From the NCBI RefSeq assembly GCF_010692725.1, contig NZ_JAAFZB010000096.1, positions 1,257,367-1,321,366 on the forward strand: DNA of 64,000 nt, in the 5' to 3' direction. Below are positions 27,238 to 36,459 of this stretch, in pieces (position 1 is the stretch's first letter; each line of letters begins with the position of its first letter). The position numbers were made by a program, and so were the translations under genes. The DNA comes from Flavihumibacter soli (lineage in GTDB: Bacteria > Bacteroidota > Bacteroidia > Sphingobacteriales > Sphingobacteriaceae). The notes under the pieces are model-generated. The model did no database searches. It was not told the origin of the DNA and saw nothing but the letters and a program-made list of their open reading frames with translations.

Positions 27238-27966
27238 TCAGATGCTTAAAGCTTCGCAGGCCTTTTCGGCAGCAAGCTTTTCGGCGTTCTTTTTATTGTA
27301 ATCGCGGCCAACGCCACAGATGTCACCATCTACATTCACCTGGATAGTAAAGAGCTTGGCATTCTCTCCTTCTGAGTTCGCTATCACTTCAAACGATACA
27401 TCCTTACCGTGTCGCTGGCACCATTCAATAAGCTTGCTCTTGAAATTGGTTTCCGTCAGCTCCAGTTGATGGATATCAACGTGCGGTCTTATAATGTGGT
27501 TGATAAGGAATTCGCGGGTAAAGTTGTAACCCCGGTCCAGGAACACAGCGCCGATTAGTGCTTCGAAGGCATCACCTAAAAGAGACCCCTGTTTATTCGG
27601 GAAGTGAATCATCCTATTGTCAAACTCGATCAGCTCATCCAGGCCCAGGCGCTTTGAGAGCTGGTTGAGATTCGACCGGCTCACTATTTTCGATCGCATC
27701 TCAGTTAAAAAGCCTTCCTCGCGATAAGGATAGCGCTTAAAAAGCACCTCAGCCACTACCGATCCTAAAATGGCATCACCCAGGAATTCGAGGCGCTCAT
27801 TACTGTTCTTCGAACCGTTTTTTGTTTGTGTGGCTATCGACCGATGTCTGAAAGCCATGCGATACAAACTCAGATTCCCCGGAACGAAGCCTAACAGATT
27901 TTTTAATGATTTTATATAGGCCCGGTGCGGCGATAAATACAGCTTATACAGTCTCGAGACGGGCAT
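27238..27966 (-). CDS. rnc: Ribonuclease III
   Basis: 242 residues. The RNase III signature NERLEFLGDAILGSVVAEVL gives catalytic Glu and Asp, and the second acidic pair lies in LLGDAFEALIGAVFLDRGYN. A double-stranded RNA-binding domain occupies the C-terminal 70 residues (NFKSKLIEWCQRHGKDVSFEV, GVGRDYNKKNAEKLAAEKAC). It cuts rRNA precursors and structured mRNAs. The gene follows fabF by 72 bp, the usual acpP-fabF-rnc order of many bacteria, and precedes plsC. Confidence 0.96.
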   Translation of the reverse strand: MPVSRLYKLYLSPHRAYIKSLKNLLGFVPGNLSLYRMAFRHRSIATQTKNGSKNSNERLEFLGDAILGSVVAEVLFKRYPYREEGFLTEMRSKIVSRSNLNQLSKRLGLDELIEFDNRMIHFPNKQGSLLGDAFEALIGAVFLDRGYNFTREFLINHIIRPHVDIHQLELTETNFKSKLIEWCQRHGKDVSFEVIANSEGENAKLFTIQVNVDGDICGVGRDYNKKNAEKLAAEKACEALSI

Positions 27967-28038
27967 ATGGGTTTTTGGAGGACAGTTTTAACTAAGATAG
28001 CTTTTCATCAATCCAAAAACAAGAGGGCATTCCGGGGA

Positions 28039-29292
28039 TTATTCTTCGTATTTCTTGAAAATAACAGAGGCATTGTGCCCGCCGAAACCAAATGTATTAC
28101 TCTGCGCCGCTCTTACCACGCGTTTCTGAGCCTTGTTAAAAGTCAGATTCAGCCTAGGATCTACCTTAGGATCGTCCGTGAAGTGGTTGATGGTCGGAGG
28201 GATAATATCATTCTGAACCGCAAGTATCGATGCGATAGCTTCAATCGCGCCGGCAGCACCCAGCAGGTGGCCAGTCATTGATTTGGTAGAGCTGATATTC
28301 AGGCGGTAAGCATCTTCGCCATAAAGCTCTACGATCGCTTTCGACTCACTGATATCTCCGAGCGGAGTCGAAGTTCCGTGCACGTTGATGTAGTCAATGT
28401 CAGCAGTGGTCATGTTCGCATCTCTCAATGCATTGGTCATAACCAGGCGGGCGCCCAGTCCTTCCGGATGTGGTGCTGTAATGTGATTGGCATCCGCGCT
28501 CATCCCACCGCCGATAAGTTCAGCATAAATCTTTGCGCCGCGGGCCTTTGCATGTTCAAGTTCTTCCAGGATAATGGTACCGGCTCCTTCTCCTGCAACA
28601 AAACCATCGCGGTCATTGTCGAACGGGCGTGAAGCAGTTTTCGGATCATCATTACGGGTTGACAGGGCATGCATCGCATTAAATCCGCCCATTCCGGCTT
28701 CATTAATGATCGCTTCGGAACCTCCCGACACGATAATGTCCGCCATACCCAAACGGATATAGTTGAACGAATCGATCAGGGCGTTGGTTGAAGAAGCGCA
28801 GGCTGAAACGGTTGAAAAGTTGGGACCCCTTAAACCGTATTTGATTGAGATATGACCCGGAGCGATGTCCAGGATCATTTTAGGTATGAAGAACGGGTTA
28901 AAACGTGGTGTGCCATCGCCTTTAGCGTAATTGGTTACCTCGTCAAGGAAAGTTTTTAAACCTCCGATACCCGAACCCCAGATAACACCAATCCTGTTGG
29001 TGTCAAATTTTTCGAAATCAAGGCCGGCATCCTTTACTGCCTCATCGGTTGATGCCAGTGCATAATGTACAAACGGATCTAACTTGCGGGCCTCCTTCTT
29101 ATCCATGAATTCTTCAGGATCGAAGTTCTTTACCTCGCAAGCAAACTTCGTCTTGAAGTTTGTCGTGTCATACTTTGTGATAGGAGCAGCGCCGCTTACC
29201 CCGTTGATTAAGCTATCCCAGAATTCAGGGACAGTATTTCCAATCGGAGTAAGCGCACCTAGTCCCGTTACAACAACTCTTTTTAGCTCCAT
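28039..29292 (-). CDS. fabF: Beta-ketoacyl-ACP synthase II
   Basis: 417 residues, normal FabF length. It condenses malonyl-ACP with acyl-ACP in fatty acid elongation. The Cys-His-His triad is visible: C165 in VSACASSTNA, His in NVHGTSTPLGD and His in KSMTGHLLGAAG. The start RVVVTGLGALTPIGN and end TFGFGGHNASVIFKKY are typical. It starts 19 bp after the stop of acpP and is surely co-transcribed with it. Confidence 0.97.
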   Translation of the reverse strand: MELKRVVVTGLGALTPIGNTVPEFWDSLINGVSGAAPITKYDTTNFKTKFACEVKNFDPEEFMDKKEARKLDPFVHYALASTDEAVKDAGLDFEKFDTNRIGVIWGSGIGGLKTFLDEVTNYAKGDGTPRFNPFFIPKMILDIAPGHISIKYGLRGPNFSTVSACASSTNALIDSFNYIRLGMADIIVSGGSEAIINEAGMGGFNAMHALSTRNDDPKTASRPFDNDRDGFVAGEGAGTIILEELEHAKARGAKIYAELIGGGMSADANHITAPHPEGLGARLVMTNALRDANMTTADIDYINVHGTSTPLGDISESKAIVELYGEDAYRLNISSTKSMTGHLLGAAGAIEAIASILAVQNDIIPPTINHFTDDPKVDPRLNLTFNKAQKRVVRAAQSNTFGFGGHNASVIFKKYEE

Positions 29293-29311
29293 TTATTTGA
29301 GGTGACGTAAA

Positions 29312-29548
29312 TTATTTTACGTTTTTTTCTAAATAAGCAATAGCTTGACCAACTGTACCGATGGTTTCGGCCTGGTCATCAGGAATGGCTACGTTAAATT
29401 CCTTTTCAAACTCCATGATTAACTCCACGGTGTCTAATGAATCAGCACCAAGATCATTTGTGAAAGATGCCTCCGGTGTAACTTCGCTCTCGTCTACACC
29501 TAATTTTTCAACGATAATTGCTTTAACTCTTGAAGCGATATCAGACAT
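29312..29548 (-). CDS. acpP: Acyl carrier protein
   Basis: 78 acidic residues; the phosphopantetheine attachment Ser is in [14 protein letters not shown], the standard ACP motif. It carries growing acyl chains as thioesters for fatty acid and lipid synthesis. It is the first gene of the acpP-fabF-rnc-plsC run. Its promoter is likely the TTTG...TTTCTTTG pair at 29583-29613, giving a leader of about 30 nt. Confidence 0.97.
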   Translation of the reverse strand: MSDIASRVKAIIVEKLGVDESEVTPEASFTNDLGADSLDTVELIMEFEKEFNVAIPDDQAETIGTVGQAIAYLEKNVK

Positions 29549-29582
29549 GGTTTTATGTTTTTAATGTTTAAATAATTCGTTG

Positions 29583-29613
29583 CAAAGAAAAATAAATTCT
29601 GGCAATATTCAAA
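29583..29613 (-). promoter_or_regulatory. Likely acpP promoter
   Basis: On the minus strand TTTG (29610-29613) is followed after about 19 bp by TTTCTTTG (29583-29590), close to the Bacteroidota -33 TTTG and -7 TAnnTTTG boxes (the first two bases differ at -7). It is the right distance upstream of acpP at 29548. Confidence 0.45.
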
Positions 29614-29664
29614 CCTTTTTGTTTGATGCCGTAGATATCATACAATTTACATCGGAAAGCGTTT

Positions 29665-29672
29665 TACTTTTG
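29665..29672 (+). promoter_or_regulatory. Bacteroidota -7 element (TACTTTTG)
   Basis: TACTTTTG fits TAnnTTTG exactly. It lies 22 bp before the TTG start of the IPExxxVDY gene and could drive that gene and pyk. It faces away from the acpP promoter. No clear -33 box was found. Confidence 0.45.
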
Positions 29673-29693
29673 TAATTTTACTTTTAATTTATT

Positions 29694-30113
29694 TTGAATC
29701 GGACGACTCTAAAATACGAATTAGACCTTGATTTTGTGCTGATTGCCATTACATCACCACTCAAGGACTATCGCCTGTGTTTCAAGATCAACAAAGAATT
29801 GCAGATTGATCTAAACCGTCTGGACGATTTAGAGTTAATCTTACATGCCGGATCTCAACCCGGGTATTTTAGCAGGTATTGGTTTACCGACCCCCATAAT
29901 GAGATCGAGTTTAACCTTCTGGCCAATAAGGGCACAGAGGGCTTCCTGATCCCGGAAATGAAAAAGGTGGATTTCTTTTTACTTATCCGCAATTATATCG
30001 ACAGCGACGAGCTGAAGGCGCTTATTGCAGGCTTAAACCGGATACCGGAAGTATTGGTGGCCGCAGAAGTTGACCCCCGCAAGCTGAAATCTAAAGAAAA
30101 TCTTATAATTTAG
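29694..30113 (+). CDS. IPExxxVDY family protein
   Basis: 139 residues beginning at TTG 29694 (MNRTTLKYELDLDFVLIAIT). The family is named for the IPExxxVDY motif, present here as IPEMKKVDFFLLI near residue 89, with Phe in the last position. Its function is unknown. Small proteins of this family are encoded directly before pyruvate kinase in Bacteroidota, and here it is 65 bp from pyk and divergent from acpP. No signal peptide or membrane segment is present, so it is probably cytoplasmic. Confidence 0.85.
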   Translation: MNRTTLKYELDLDFVLIAITSPLKDYRLCFKINKELQIDLNRLDDLELILHAGSQPGYFSRYWFTDPHNEIEFNLLANKGTEGFLIPEMKKVDFFLLIRNYIDSDELKALIAGLNRIPEVLVAAEVDPRKLKSKENLII

Positions 30114-30178
30114 CCACTTGGTGTAACTTATACACCGATTATGTTCGTTAAACAATTTCATTAAAAGATAAAAACAAT

Positions 30179-31603
30179 ATGGTTCACAACAGAACTAAGA
30201 TCGTAGCTACTCTCGGTCCGGCATCCTCCAAGAAAGAAGTTCTCCTTGCCATGATCAAGGCTGGTGTAGATGTTTGCAGGTTAAATTTCTCACACGGCAG
30301 CCAGGCCGATCATCAGCAGGTCATAGACGTAATTCGCGAGATCAATAAAAAGTATAAGACTAATGTGGGCATCCTGGCAGATTTGCAGGGTCCGAAAATC
30401 CGTATAGGCCTGGTTAAGGACGGCGGGATCAATCTTGTTAGCGGTCATAGAATAGAGATAACGACGCATGAGCTTATCGGCGACGAAAAGCAGATCTATA
30501 TTACTTACCAAAGTTTTCCTAAAGATGTCAGGGCTGGCGAGATCATTCTCCTCGATGATGGTAAGATCCAGATGCGGGTGCTGGAAACCAATAACAACGA
30601 TACCGTACTTTGCGAAGTGATATACGGAGGTATTCTTACTTCCCGCAAAGGGGTAAACCTTCCGAACACAAAAGTTTCTATCCCCAGCCTTACCGAAGAA
30701 GATCTGACCAACCTGGAGTTTGCCCTTCATAATGATGTTGAATGGATCGGACTATCATTCGTTCGTTCAGCTGAAGATATTATAGAGCTGAAGCGTATCA
30801 TCGGTCGCAGCGAAAAATCTGCCCGTGTGATTGCCAAGATTGAAAAACCTGAAGCGATCGACAATATCGATGCTATTATTAATGTAAGTGATGCGGTAAT
30901 GGTTGCCCGTGGTGATCTTGGGGTGGAAATGCCAATGGAGCAGGTTCCTATGCTGCAGAAGATGATCATTAAAAAATGTACCGCAGCTTCAAAGCCGGTG
31001 ATTGTTGCAACCCAGATGCTTGAAAGCATGATCACATCCGCACGTCCTACAAGGGCTGAGGTAAATGACGTAGCCAACTCCGTACTGGACGGTGCCGACG
31101 CGGTGATGCTAAGCGGGGAGACCTCTGTTGGCGAGTATCCTACTATCGTGATCGAGACAATGCAGAAGATCGTTCGCAACGTAGAAGAGAACGAGTATCC
31201 ATTCAACATACCGAAACAGCTGAATCCGGCTTCCCCGACCTATATGGGCGATGCCGTTTGTGGCTCGGCGGTTTACCTTGCCGAAAAGACCAATGCAGTC
31301 GGTGTTATCTCAATGACATCATCGGGTTACACAGCGTTTGAGATCTCCAGTCACCGTCCGAAGGCAAGCACCTTTATCTTTACCAGTAACCGTAACCTGT
31401 TAAATACGCTGAGTCTTATTTGGGGAGTACGCGGATTCTTCTATGATAAATTCGAGAGTACAGATAAATCGATCAGCGAGGTTAACAAGATCCTGAAAGC
31501 GGAACGTCTTATTCAGCCCGGCGATGTGGTGATTAACACCGCTGCTATCCCGATCGAGAAAAAAGGTAAAACCAATATGATCAAAGTAACCTTGGTCGAG
31601 TAA
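30179..31603 (+). CDS. pyk: Pyruvate kinase
   Basis: 474 residues. It converts PEP and ADP to pyruvate and ATP, the last step of glycolysis. Motifs: TKIVATLGPASS at the start, LNFSHGSQADHQ, DLQGPKIRIG, the catalytic Lys in VIAKIEKPEAIDNID, MVARGDLGVEMPMEQVPMLQK and ATQMLESMITSARPTRAEVNDVANSVLDGADAVMLSGET. The C-terminal allosteric domain is present (TSSGYTAFEISSHRP). A strong hairpin with a T-run follows the stop. With ppc at 10131 the window encodes two PEP-consuming enzymes. Confidence 0.97.
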   Translation: MVHNRTKIVATLGPASSKKEVLLAMIKAGVDVCRLNFSHGSQADHQQVIDVIREINKKYKTNVGILADLQGPKIRIGLVKDGGINLVSGHRIEITTHELIGDEKQIYITYQSFPKDVRAGEIILLDDGKIQMRVLETNNNDTVLCEVIYGGILTSRKGVNLPNTKVSIPSLTEEDLTNLEFALHNDVEWIGLSFVRSAEDIIELKRIIGRSEKSARVIAKIEKPEAIDNIDAIINVSDAVMVARGDLGVEMPMEQVPMLQKMIIKKCTAASKPVIVATQMLESMITSARPTRAEVNDVANSVLDGADAVMLSGETSVGEYPTIVIETMQKIVRNVEENEYPFNIPKQLNPASPTYMGDAVCGSAVYLAEKTNAVGVISMTSSGYTAFEISSHRPKASTFIFTSNRNLLNTLSLIWGVRGFFYDKFESTDKSISEVNKILKAERLIQPGDVVINTAAIPIEKKGKTNMIKVTLVE

Positions 31604-31623
31604 CAAATAATCGCCCAGGTTGC

Positions 31624-31683
31624 AACCCTTATTTATTCCAGGGATCGAAGAGATCCTGATGAATAGATAAGGGTTTTTTTATT
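31624..31683 (+). terminator. Rho-independent terminator of pyk
   Basis: AACCCTTATTTATTC (31624-31638) pairs with GAATAGATAAGGGTT (31661-31675) over 15 bp with one wobble. The loop has its own small CAGGGATC/GATCCTG stem, and a T-run follows. It sits 20 bp after the pyk stop. Confidence 0.85.
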
Positions 31684-31763
31684 TTAAATAAGACCAGCCG
31701 GAAGCGGTTCTATGATTTATCAGATGGCAGACGTTTTTTAATTATAGGTAATCCAACACACAA

Positions 31764-31963
31764 AGCGTTCCTATGGAACGCTGTATCGCTTTGCAATTAT
31801 TCTACTGACAAAATGTTTCTACGGAACATTTTTTAATATTTTAATTCTTGCTTGTCCTGCCTCGATTTCTAAAGCATTAAGTCAAGCCTGGGATAACGTT
31901 CCATAGGAACGTCTCGTAGGTAGAACTGATTCCTTCGCCAGCTATCTCGTTCCATAGGAACGT
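31764..31963. repeat. Cluster of four REP-like palindromes (CCTAYGG core)
   Basis: AGCGTTCCTATGGAACGCT (31764-31782), AATGTTTCTACGGAACATT (about 31812-31830), ACGTTCCATAGGAACGT (31896-31912) and CGTTCCATAGGAACG (31949-31963). The first two read in one sense and the last two in the opposite sense. Such mobile palindromes are common between Bacteroidota genes. The remainder of 31684-32125 shows no ORF. Confidence 0.75.
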
Positions 31964-32125
31964 CTTGTGATTGGCCGCGGTTTCTAGCAACCGATCAAGA
32001 ACATAATATTGAAAACACCCGTTAGTAACATCCAAATTCACTTAATCCAATAGCTTAATCTTCATTCCTACTGTAAACTAATTTCAGTACAGGACAGTCA
32101 CAATTTTGCAGCCTTCGAATCGAGA

Positions 32126-32169
32126 TAACTATATGCTAACTATATACTAACTATATGCTAACTATGTCA
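32126..32169. repeat. Four tandem 11-bp iterons upstream of nrdJ
   Basis: TAACTATATGC, TAACTATATAC, TAACTATATGC and TAACTATGTCA follow without gaps. The 11-bp period places each copy on the same helix face. The ACTATAT core resembles a half-site of NrdR boxes, but the palindrome of a full NrdR box is not present. Further ATATAG words lie at 32184-32212. Confidence 0.75.
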
Positions 32170-32291
32170 TCACCCGTTCAGAATATAGCTATGACCCTGC
32201 TAACATATAGCCAGTATCAGGAATGCCTCATGCCAGTGTCATCTGAATGAATTTTTTACGTTAAAAACGGCCTCCTCGGCAGGTTCTAAAG

Positions 32292-32299
32292 TATCTTTG
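32292..32299 (+). promoter_or_regulatory. Bacteroidota -7 element in the nrdJ leader
   Basis: TATCTTTG is an exact TAnnTTTG match and lies 231 bp upstream of the nrdJ ATG. If used, the mRNA would have a leader of about 225 nt. A -33 box is not obvious. Confidence 0.4.
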
Positions 32300-32340
32300 T
32301 AAAGAGTGATATGTCAGACCGAAATGGCATCATTTTTAAG

Positions 32341-32426
32341 TTATCCACAGTGTAAAACACTTGTATTGAAACGTTTCGCTAAACAGAAACACTGTAAGGC
32401 GACTTTGGAGAAAATAGTGTGGAAAA
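32341..32426. promoter_or_regulatory. Pair of inverted DnaA-box matches upstream of nrdJ
   Basis: TTATCCACA (32341-32349) is a perfect DnaA box on the plus strand, and TGTGGAAAA (32418-32426) is TTTTCCACA on the minus strand. Both fit TTWTNCACA. Between them are small inverted repeats (AGTGT-AAA-ACACT at 32350-32362). DnaA control of ribonucleotide reductase genes is known from E. coli nrdAB; here it is an inference. Confidence 0.5.
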
Positions 32427-32530
32427 CATAAATTGAGTGGCGATACCTGATGAACTAAATTTGGTTAAAAACCCCCTAATTTTTTCAGGGATCATAAAGA
32501 ACTTATACTGAATAACATAATATCGAACTA

Positions 32531-35500
32531 ATGGCTAAATCTTCTGCAAACCCCGCGTCAAAAGCTTCCGGAAAAGGTCTGGGCTTTGAGCGCTACTTCA
32601 CAAAACCCAATGTGAATGTGTACGACCTCTTTAAATATGAAAAGAGAAGTTCAATAATTCGTAACCCTGCGGGCGACGCGGTGTTCGAAATGAACGATGT
32701 AGAAGTACCCGCAACATGGAGCCAGGTGGCTACCGATATTTTAGCACAAAAATATTTCCGTAAAGCCGGCGTTCCGAAACCCGACGGTACAACAGGTTCC
32801 GAAACCAGCATCAAACAGGTGGCGCACCGTATGGCTGACTGCTGGAGAAAATGGGGAGAGCGTTACAATTATTTCACTACGCCGGAAGATGCGCAGGTAT
32901 TTTACGATGAGCTTGTTTACACCATTGTTGGACAGCTGGCAGCGCCAAACTCGCCGCAGTGGTTCAATACAGGTCTTCACTCTGCTTACGGCATCACCGG
33001 TAAACCACAGGGACACTACTTTGTAAACCCTGATACTGAAAAACTCGAGAAATCAACTTCCGCTTACGAGCGTCCGCAACCGCATGCCTGCTTTATCTTA
33101 TCCGTGTCTGATGACCTGGTAAATGACGGCGGTATCATGGACCTATGGGTTCGCGAAGCAAGGATCTTCAAATATGGTTCCGGTGTTGGAACAAATTACT
33201 CTGCTATCCGCGGCGAGAACGAAAAACTTTCTGGCGGCGGTTACTCTTCCGGCCTGATGTCTTTCCTTAAGATCGGTGACCGGGCTGCCGGTGCAATTAA
33301 ATCCGGTGGTACCACCCGTCGTGCTGCCAAGATGGTATGCCTGGATATGGACCACCCGGAGATCGACAACTTCGTGAACTGGAAAGTAGAAGAAGAAAAG
33401 AAAGTGGCTGCGTTAATTGCTGCCGGTTATTCTTCCGATTACGAAGGCGAGGCTTACCGTACCGTATCTGGTCAGAACTCCAATAACTCCGTGCGTATTC
33501 CTAACTCTTTCTTCCATGCGCTCGAGCAGGGTAAGAACTGGGACCTGATAGGCCGTATCAGCGGTAAAGTGGTTAAGTCGATCTCTTCAGAAAAACTTTG
33601 GCAGGATATCGCCTTTGCTGCATGGGCTTGTGCCGATCCGGGCGTTCAGTACGATACAACCATCAACGAGTGGCATACATGCCCTGAAGGCGGACGTATC
33701 AACGCATCCAACCCATGTTCAGAATATATGTTCCTGGACAATACCGCATGTAACCTTGCCTCTATAAACCTGGCGCATTTCTTCGATCCTCAGACGCTTG
33801 TGTTTGACGTAAAAGGATTCGAGCATGCCTGCCGTATCTGGACTGTCGTACTTGAGATCTCTGTATTGATGGCCCAGTTCCCTTCAAAAGAAGTGGCCCA
33901 GTTATCATATGACTACCGCACCTTAGGTTTAGGTTATGCTAACTTAGGCTCTATGCTGATGGTTGCCGGTATCCCTTACGACAGTGAGAAAGCCCGCGCT
34001 ATCGGGGGTTCTATCACCGCCATCATGACCGGTACTGCTTATGCTACTTCTGCGGAAATGGCTAAGGAACTCGGCACATTCAGCGAGTACGAGAAAAATA
34101 AGGAACATATGCTGCGTGTAATGCGGAACCACCGTTATGCAGCCTACAATACTGATTCATACGAAGGACTGGAGATCAACCCTCAGGGAATCGACCAGAA
34201 CAGATGTCCTGACTATTTACTTTCTGCGGCCTGCAATTCATGGGATAAAGCAGTGGAGTTAGGTGAGAAATATGGTTACCGTAATGCTCAGACTACCGTT
34301 ATTGCTCCAACAGGAACTATCGGCCTGGTAATGGATTGCGATACAACCGGTATCGAGCCAGACTTCGCTTTAGTAAAATTCAAGAAACTTTCAGGTGGTG
34401 GCTACTTCAAGATCATCAACCAGGGAGTTCCTTCCGCATTGCGTAACCAGGGTTACAAAGAGCACGAAATAGAAGCTATTGTAAACTACGCGAAGGGTGC
34501 CGCAACCTTAAACAAGGCGCCTCATATCAATTTCGACAGCCTTGCTGCGAAAGGATTCACACAGGATGAACTTGAAAAGATCGACAAGTCATTATTGGCT
34601 GCCTTCGAGATCGGTTTCGTATTCAACCAGTGGACACTTGGCGAAGATTGCCTGAAACGCTTAGGCTTCAAGCCGGAGCAATACAATTCCCAGGATTTCA
34701 ACTTCCTGCGTGCTATCGGCTTTACCCGTCAGCAGATCGCGGAAGCAAACGAATATATCTGTGGTACAATGACCATCGAAGGTGCACCTTACTTAAAAGA
34801 AGAGCACTACCCGATATTCGACTGTGCCAACAAATGTGGTAACAAAGGCCAACGCTATATCCATGCTACCGGTCACATCCGCATGATGGCTGCTGCTCAG
34901 CCTTTCCTTTCAGGAGCTATCTCTAAAACGATCAACCTTCCTAACGAAGCAACAGTTGAAGAGATCAAGGAATGCTATGAATTATCATGGAAACTGGCGT
35001 TAAAAGCCAATGCACTTTACCGTGACGGTTGTAAACTGTCTCAGCCACTGTCAACCAAGTCTTCAGATTCTAAAGAGGACAAACTGGATACGGTTGAGGA
35101 AGTTTTAGGCGAAGCGGCTAATGTGAAGCTTAGCGACCTGACCCCTGAGCAGGTATTAGAGGCTGCGAGAGCGATCCTGGCCCGTTCAACAGATACTCAC
35201 TTCAAACGCCAGCTTTCATCTGTTGTTGAGAAGAAAAGCCTGCCTCATCGCAGAGCCGGCTTTACGCAGAAAGCATCTGTGGGCGGACAGACGATCTTCG
35301 TACGCACCGGAGAATATGAAGACGGAACATTGGGCGAGATCTTCGTGGATATGCACAAAGAAGGCGCAACGTTCCGCTCGTTGATGAACTGCTTCTCTAT
35401 TGCAATATCAGTAGGCTTGCAGTACGGTGTTCCATTGGAAGAGTTTGTAGACAAGTTTACATTCACCCGTTTCGAGCCAAGCGGAATGGTTAGTGGTCAT

Positions 35501-35842
35501 AATAACATCAAGAGTGCTACTTCCATCATCGATTATATCTTCCGTATGCTGGGTTATGAGTATTTAGGTCGCGAAGATCTGGTACACGTGATCACGGAAC
35601 AGAAAGCCGTATTGGGTAACCCACAGATGGCTGATGAAGATGTGAACACCGACGAGAACAACTTTGCGCCTGCTTCTAAAGAGCCTAAGACAGCCGCTGA
35701 TAAGAAGCTGAAACCAGTATTGGATATTTCAGGCGGCGGTCAGAGTGACGCTCCTGCCTGCGGTAACTGCGGACATATCATGGTACGTTCCGGTACTTGT
35801 TACAAATGTCTGAACTGCGGTACGCAGGGTGGATGCTCTTAA
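32531..35842 (+). CDS. nrdJ: Vitamin B12-dependent (class II) ribonucleotide reductase
   Basis: 1103 residues. It reduces ribonucleotides to deoxyribonucleotides with adenosylcobalamin and therefore works with or without oxygen. The radical site is N394/C396/E398 in [21 protein letters not shown], the finger-loop residues conserved in all reductases. [16 protein letters not shown] and [21 protein letters not shown] are class II blocks. The C-terminus ends [20 protein letters not shown], a four-Cys zinc ribbon, plus a redox Cys tail. No nrdR is adjacent. The 0.9-kb upstream gap with iterons and DnaA boxes suggests elaborate control; a hairpin terminator follows. Confidence 0.97.
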   Translation: MAKSSANPASKASGKGLGFERYFTKPNVNVYDLFKYEKRSSIIRNPAGDAVFEMNDVEVPATWSQVATDILAQKYFRKAGVPKPDGTTGSETSIKQVAHRMADCWRKWGERYNYFTTPEDAQVFYDELVYTIVGQLAAPNSPQWFNTGLHSAYGITGKPQGHYFVNPDTEKLEKSTSAYERPQPHACFILSVSDDLVNDGGIMDLWVREARIFKYGSGVGTNYSAIRGENEKLSGGGYSSGLMSFLKIGDRAAGAIKSGGTTRRAAKMVCLDMDHPEIDNFVNWKVEEEKKVAALIAAGYSSDYEGEAYRTVSGQNSNNSVRIPNSFFHALEQGKNWDLIGRISGKVVKSISSEKLWQDIAFAAWACADPGVQYDTTINEWHTCPEGGRINASNPCSEYMFLDNTACNLASINLAHFFDPQTLVFDVKGFEHACRIWTVVLEISVLMAQFPSKEVAQLSYDYRTLGLGYANLGSMLMVAGIPYDSEKARAIGGSITAIMTGTAYATSAEMAKELGTFSEYEKNKEHMLRVMRNHRYAAYNTDSYEGLEINPQGIDQNRCPDYLLSAACNSWDKAVELGEKYGYRNAQTTVIAPTGTIGLVMDCDTTGIEPDFALVKFKKLSGGGYFKIINQGVPSALRNQGYKEHEIEAIVNYAKGAATLNKAPHINFDSLAAKGFTQDELEKIDKSLLAAFEIGFVFNQWTLGEDCLKRLGFKPEQYNSQDFNFLRAIGFTRQQIAEANEYICGTMTIEGAPYLKEEHYPIFDCANKCGNKGQRYIHATGHIRMMAAAQPFLSGAISKTINLPNEATVEEIKECYELSWKLALKANALYRDGCKLSQPLSTKSSDSKEDKLDTVEEVLGEAANVKLSDLTPEQVLEAARAILARSTDTHFKRQLSSVVEKKSLPHRRAGFTQKASVGGQTIFVRTGEYEDGTLGEIFVDMHKEGATFRSLMNCFSIAISVGLQYGVPLEEFVDKFTFTRFEPSGMVSGHNNIKSATSIIDYIFRMLGYEYLGREDLVHVITEQKAVLGNPQMADEDVNTDENNFAPASKEPKTAADKKLKPVLDISGGGQSDAPACGNCGHIMVRSGTCYKCLNCGTQGGCS

Positions 35843-35878
35843 GGAGATTTGAGATATTAGATAAGAGATATTAGATAA

Positions 35879-35907
35879 GCCCTGCCGGAAACGGCGGGGC
35901 TTTTTTA
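35879..35907 (+). terminator. Rho-independent terminator of nrdJ
   Basis: GCCCTGCCG-GAAA-CGGCGGGGC (9-bp stem with one wobble, GAAA tetraloop) followed by TTTTTTATT, 36 bp after the nrdJ stop. Confidence 0.92.
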
Positions 35908-35995
35908 TTCTACACACTGCAGAGATCATCTGAGATTTCTTTAAGACTCGTATCAGATAAGCGTAGTATCTTGCCGATCTAAATTCTTTAAATCA

Positions 35996-36454
35996 ATGGC
36001 CCTTCCTAATATTTTCTCAAAAGAGGTTTCCGAACAAATAATCGACAGGATCAATGCACTCACACCCGATACGCCACGCCTTTGGGGTAAGATGAACGTA
36101 TCCCAGATGCTGGCCCACTGTAATGTAGCATATGAATTGGTCTATGAGAACAGGCACCCGAAGCCGAATTTCTTTATGAAGTTTATCCTCAAAACGCTGG
36201 TAAAAAGCAAGGCGACGAATGACGTTCCATACAAGCCGAGCATGCCGACCGGCCCTGCTTTTATTATTAAGGATGCGAAAGATTTCGAAGCTGAAAAAGC
36301 CCGTTTGATCAGCCATATTCTCAAAACCCGGGAACTGGGCGAAACACATTTCGATAAAAAGGAATCCCCTGGATTCGGGAGATTAACGACAGCGGAATGG
36401 AATAATATGTTCTACAAGCACCTGGATCATCACCTGAGGCAGTTCGGCGCCTGA
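35996..36454 (+). CDS. DUF1569 domain protein (DinB-like)
   Basis: 152 residues. It matches DUF1569: RINALTPDTPRLWGKMNVSQMLAHC, with the W-G-K-M-N-x-x-Q-M-x-x-H signature, then a basic region, and a C-terminal TTAEWNNMFYKHLDHHLRQFG where the D-H-H-L-x-Q-F ending supplies His ligands. The family is related to DinB four-helix metal proteins and its reaction is unknown. No signal peptide. It is convergent with a lipoprotein gene 5 bp away, without an obvious terminator between them. Confidence 0.88.
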   Translation: MALPNIFSKEVSEQIIDRINALTPDTPRLWGKMNVSQMLAHCNVAYELVYENRHPKPNFFMKFILKTLVKSKATNDVPYKPSMPTGPAFIIKDAKDFEAEKARLISHILKTRELGETHFDKKESPGFGRLTTAEWNNMFYKHLDHHLRQFGA

Positions 36455-36459
36455 TATTT

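Noticed and set aside
30727..31209. 160-residue frame antisense to pyk
   Set aside because: Lies fully inside pyk on the opposite strand; serine/isoleucine-rich shadow of a real gene.
31764..31963. CRISPR array
   Set aside because: Repeats are short palindromes at irregular distances in opposite orientations, with no constant spacer length and no cas genes.
32341..32426. Chromosomal replication origin
   Set aside because: Two DnaA boxes and AT-rich iterons are present, but there is no dnaA, dnaN, gidA or mnmG nearby and only two boxes; a regulatory role at nrdJ is more economical.
32060..32530. Cobalamin riboswitch upstream of the B12-dependent reductase
   Set aside because: No B12-box (GCCACTG type with the paired GGAGACCTGCC element) is found on the plus strand. 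CCTCCTCGGCAGGTT at 32270-32285 only looks similar on the wrong strand.
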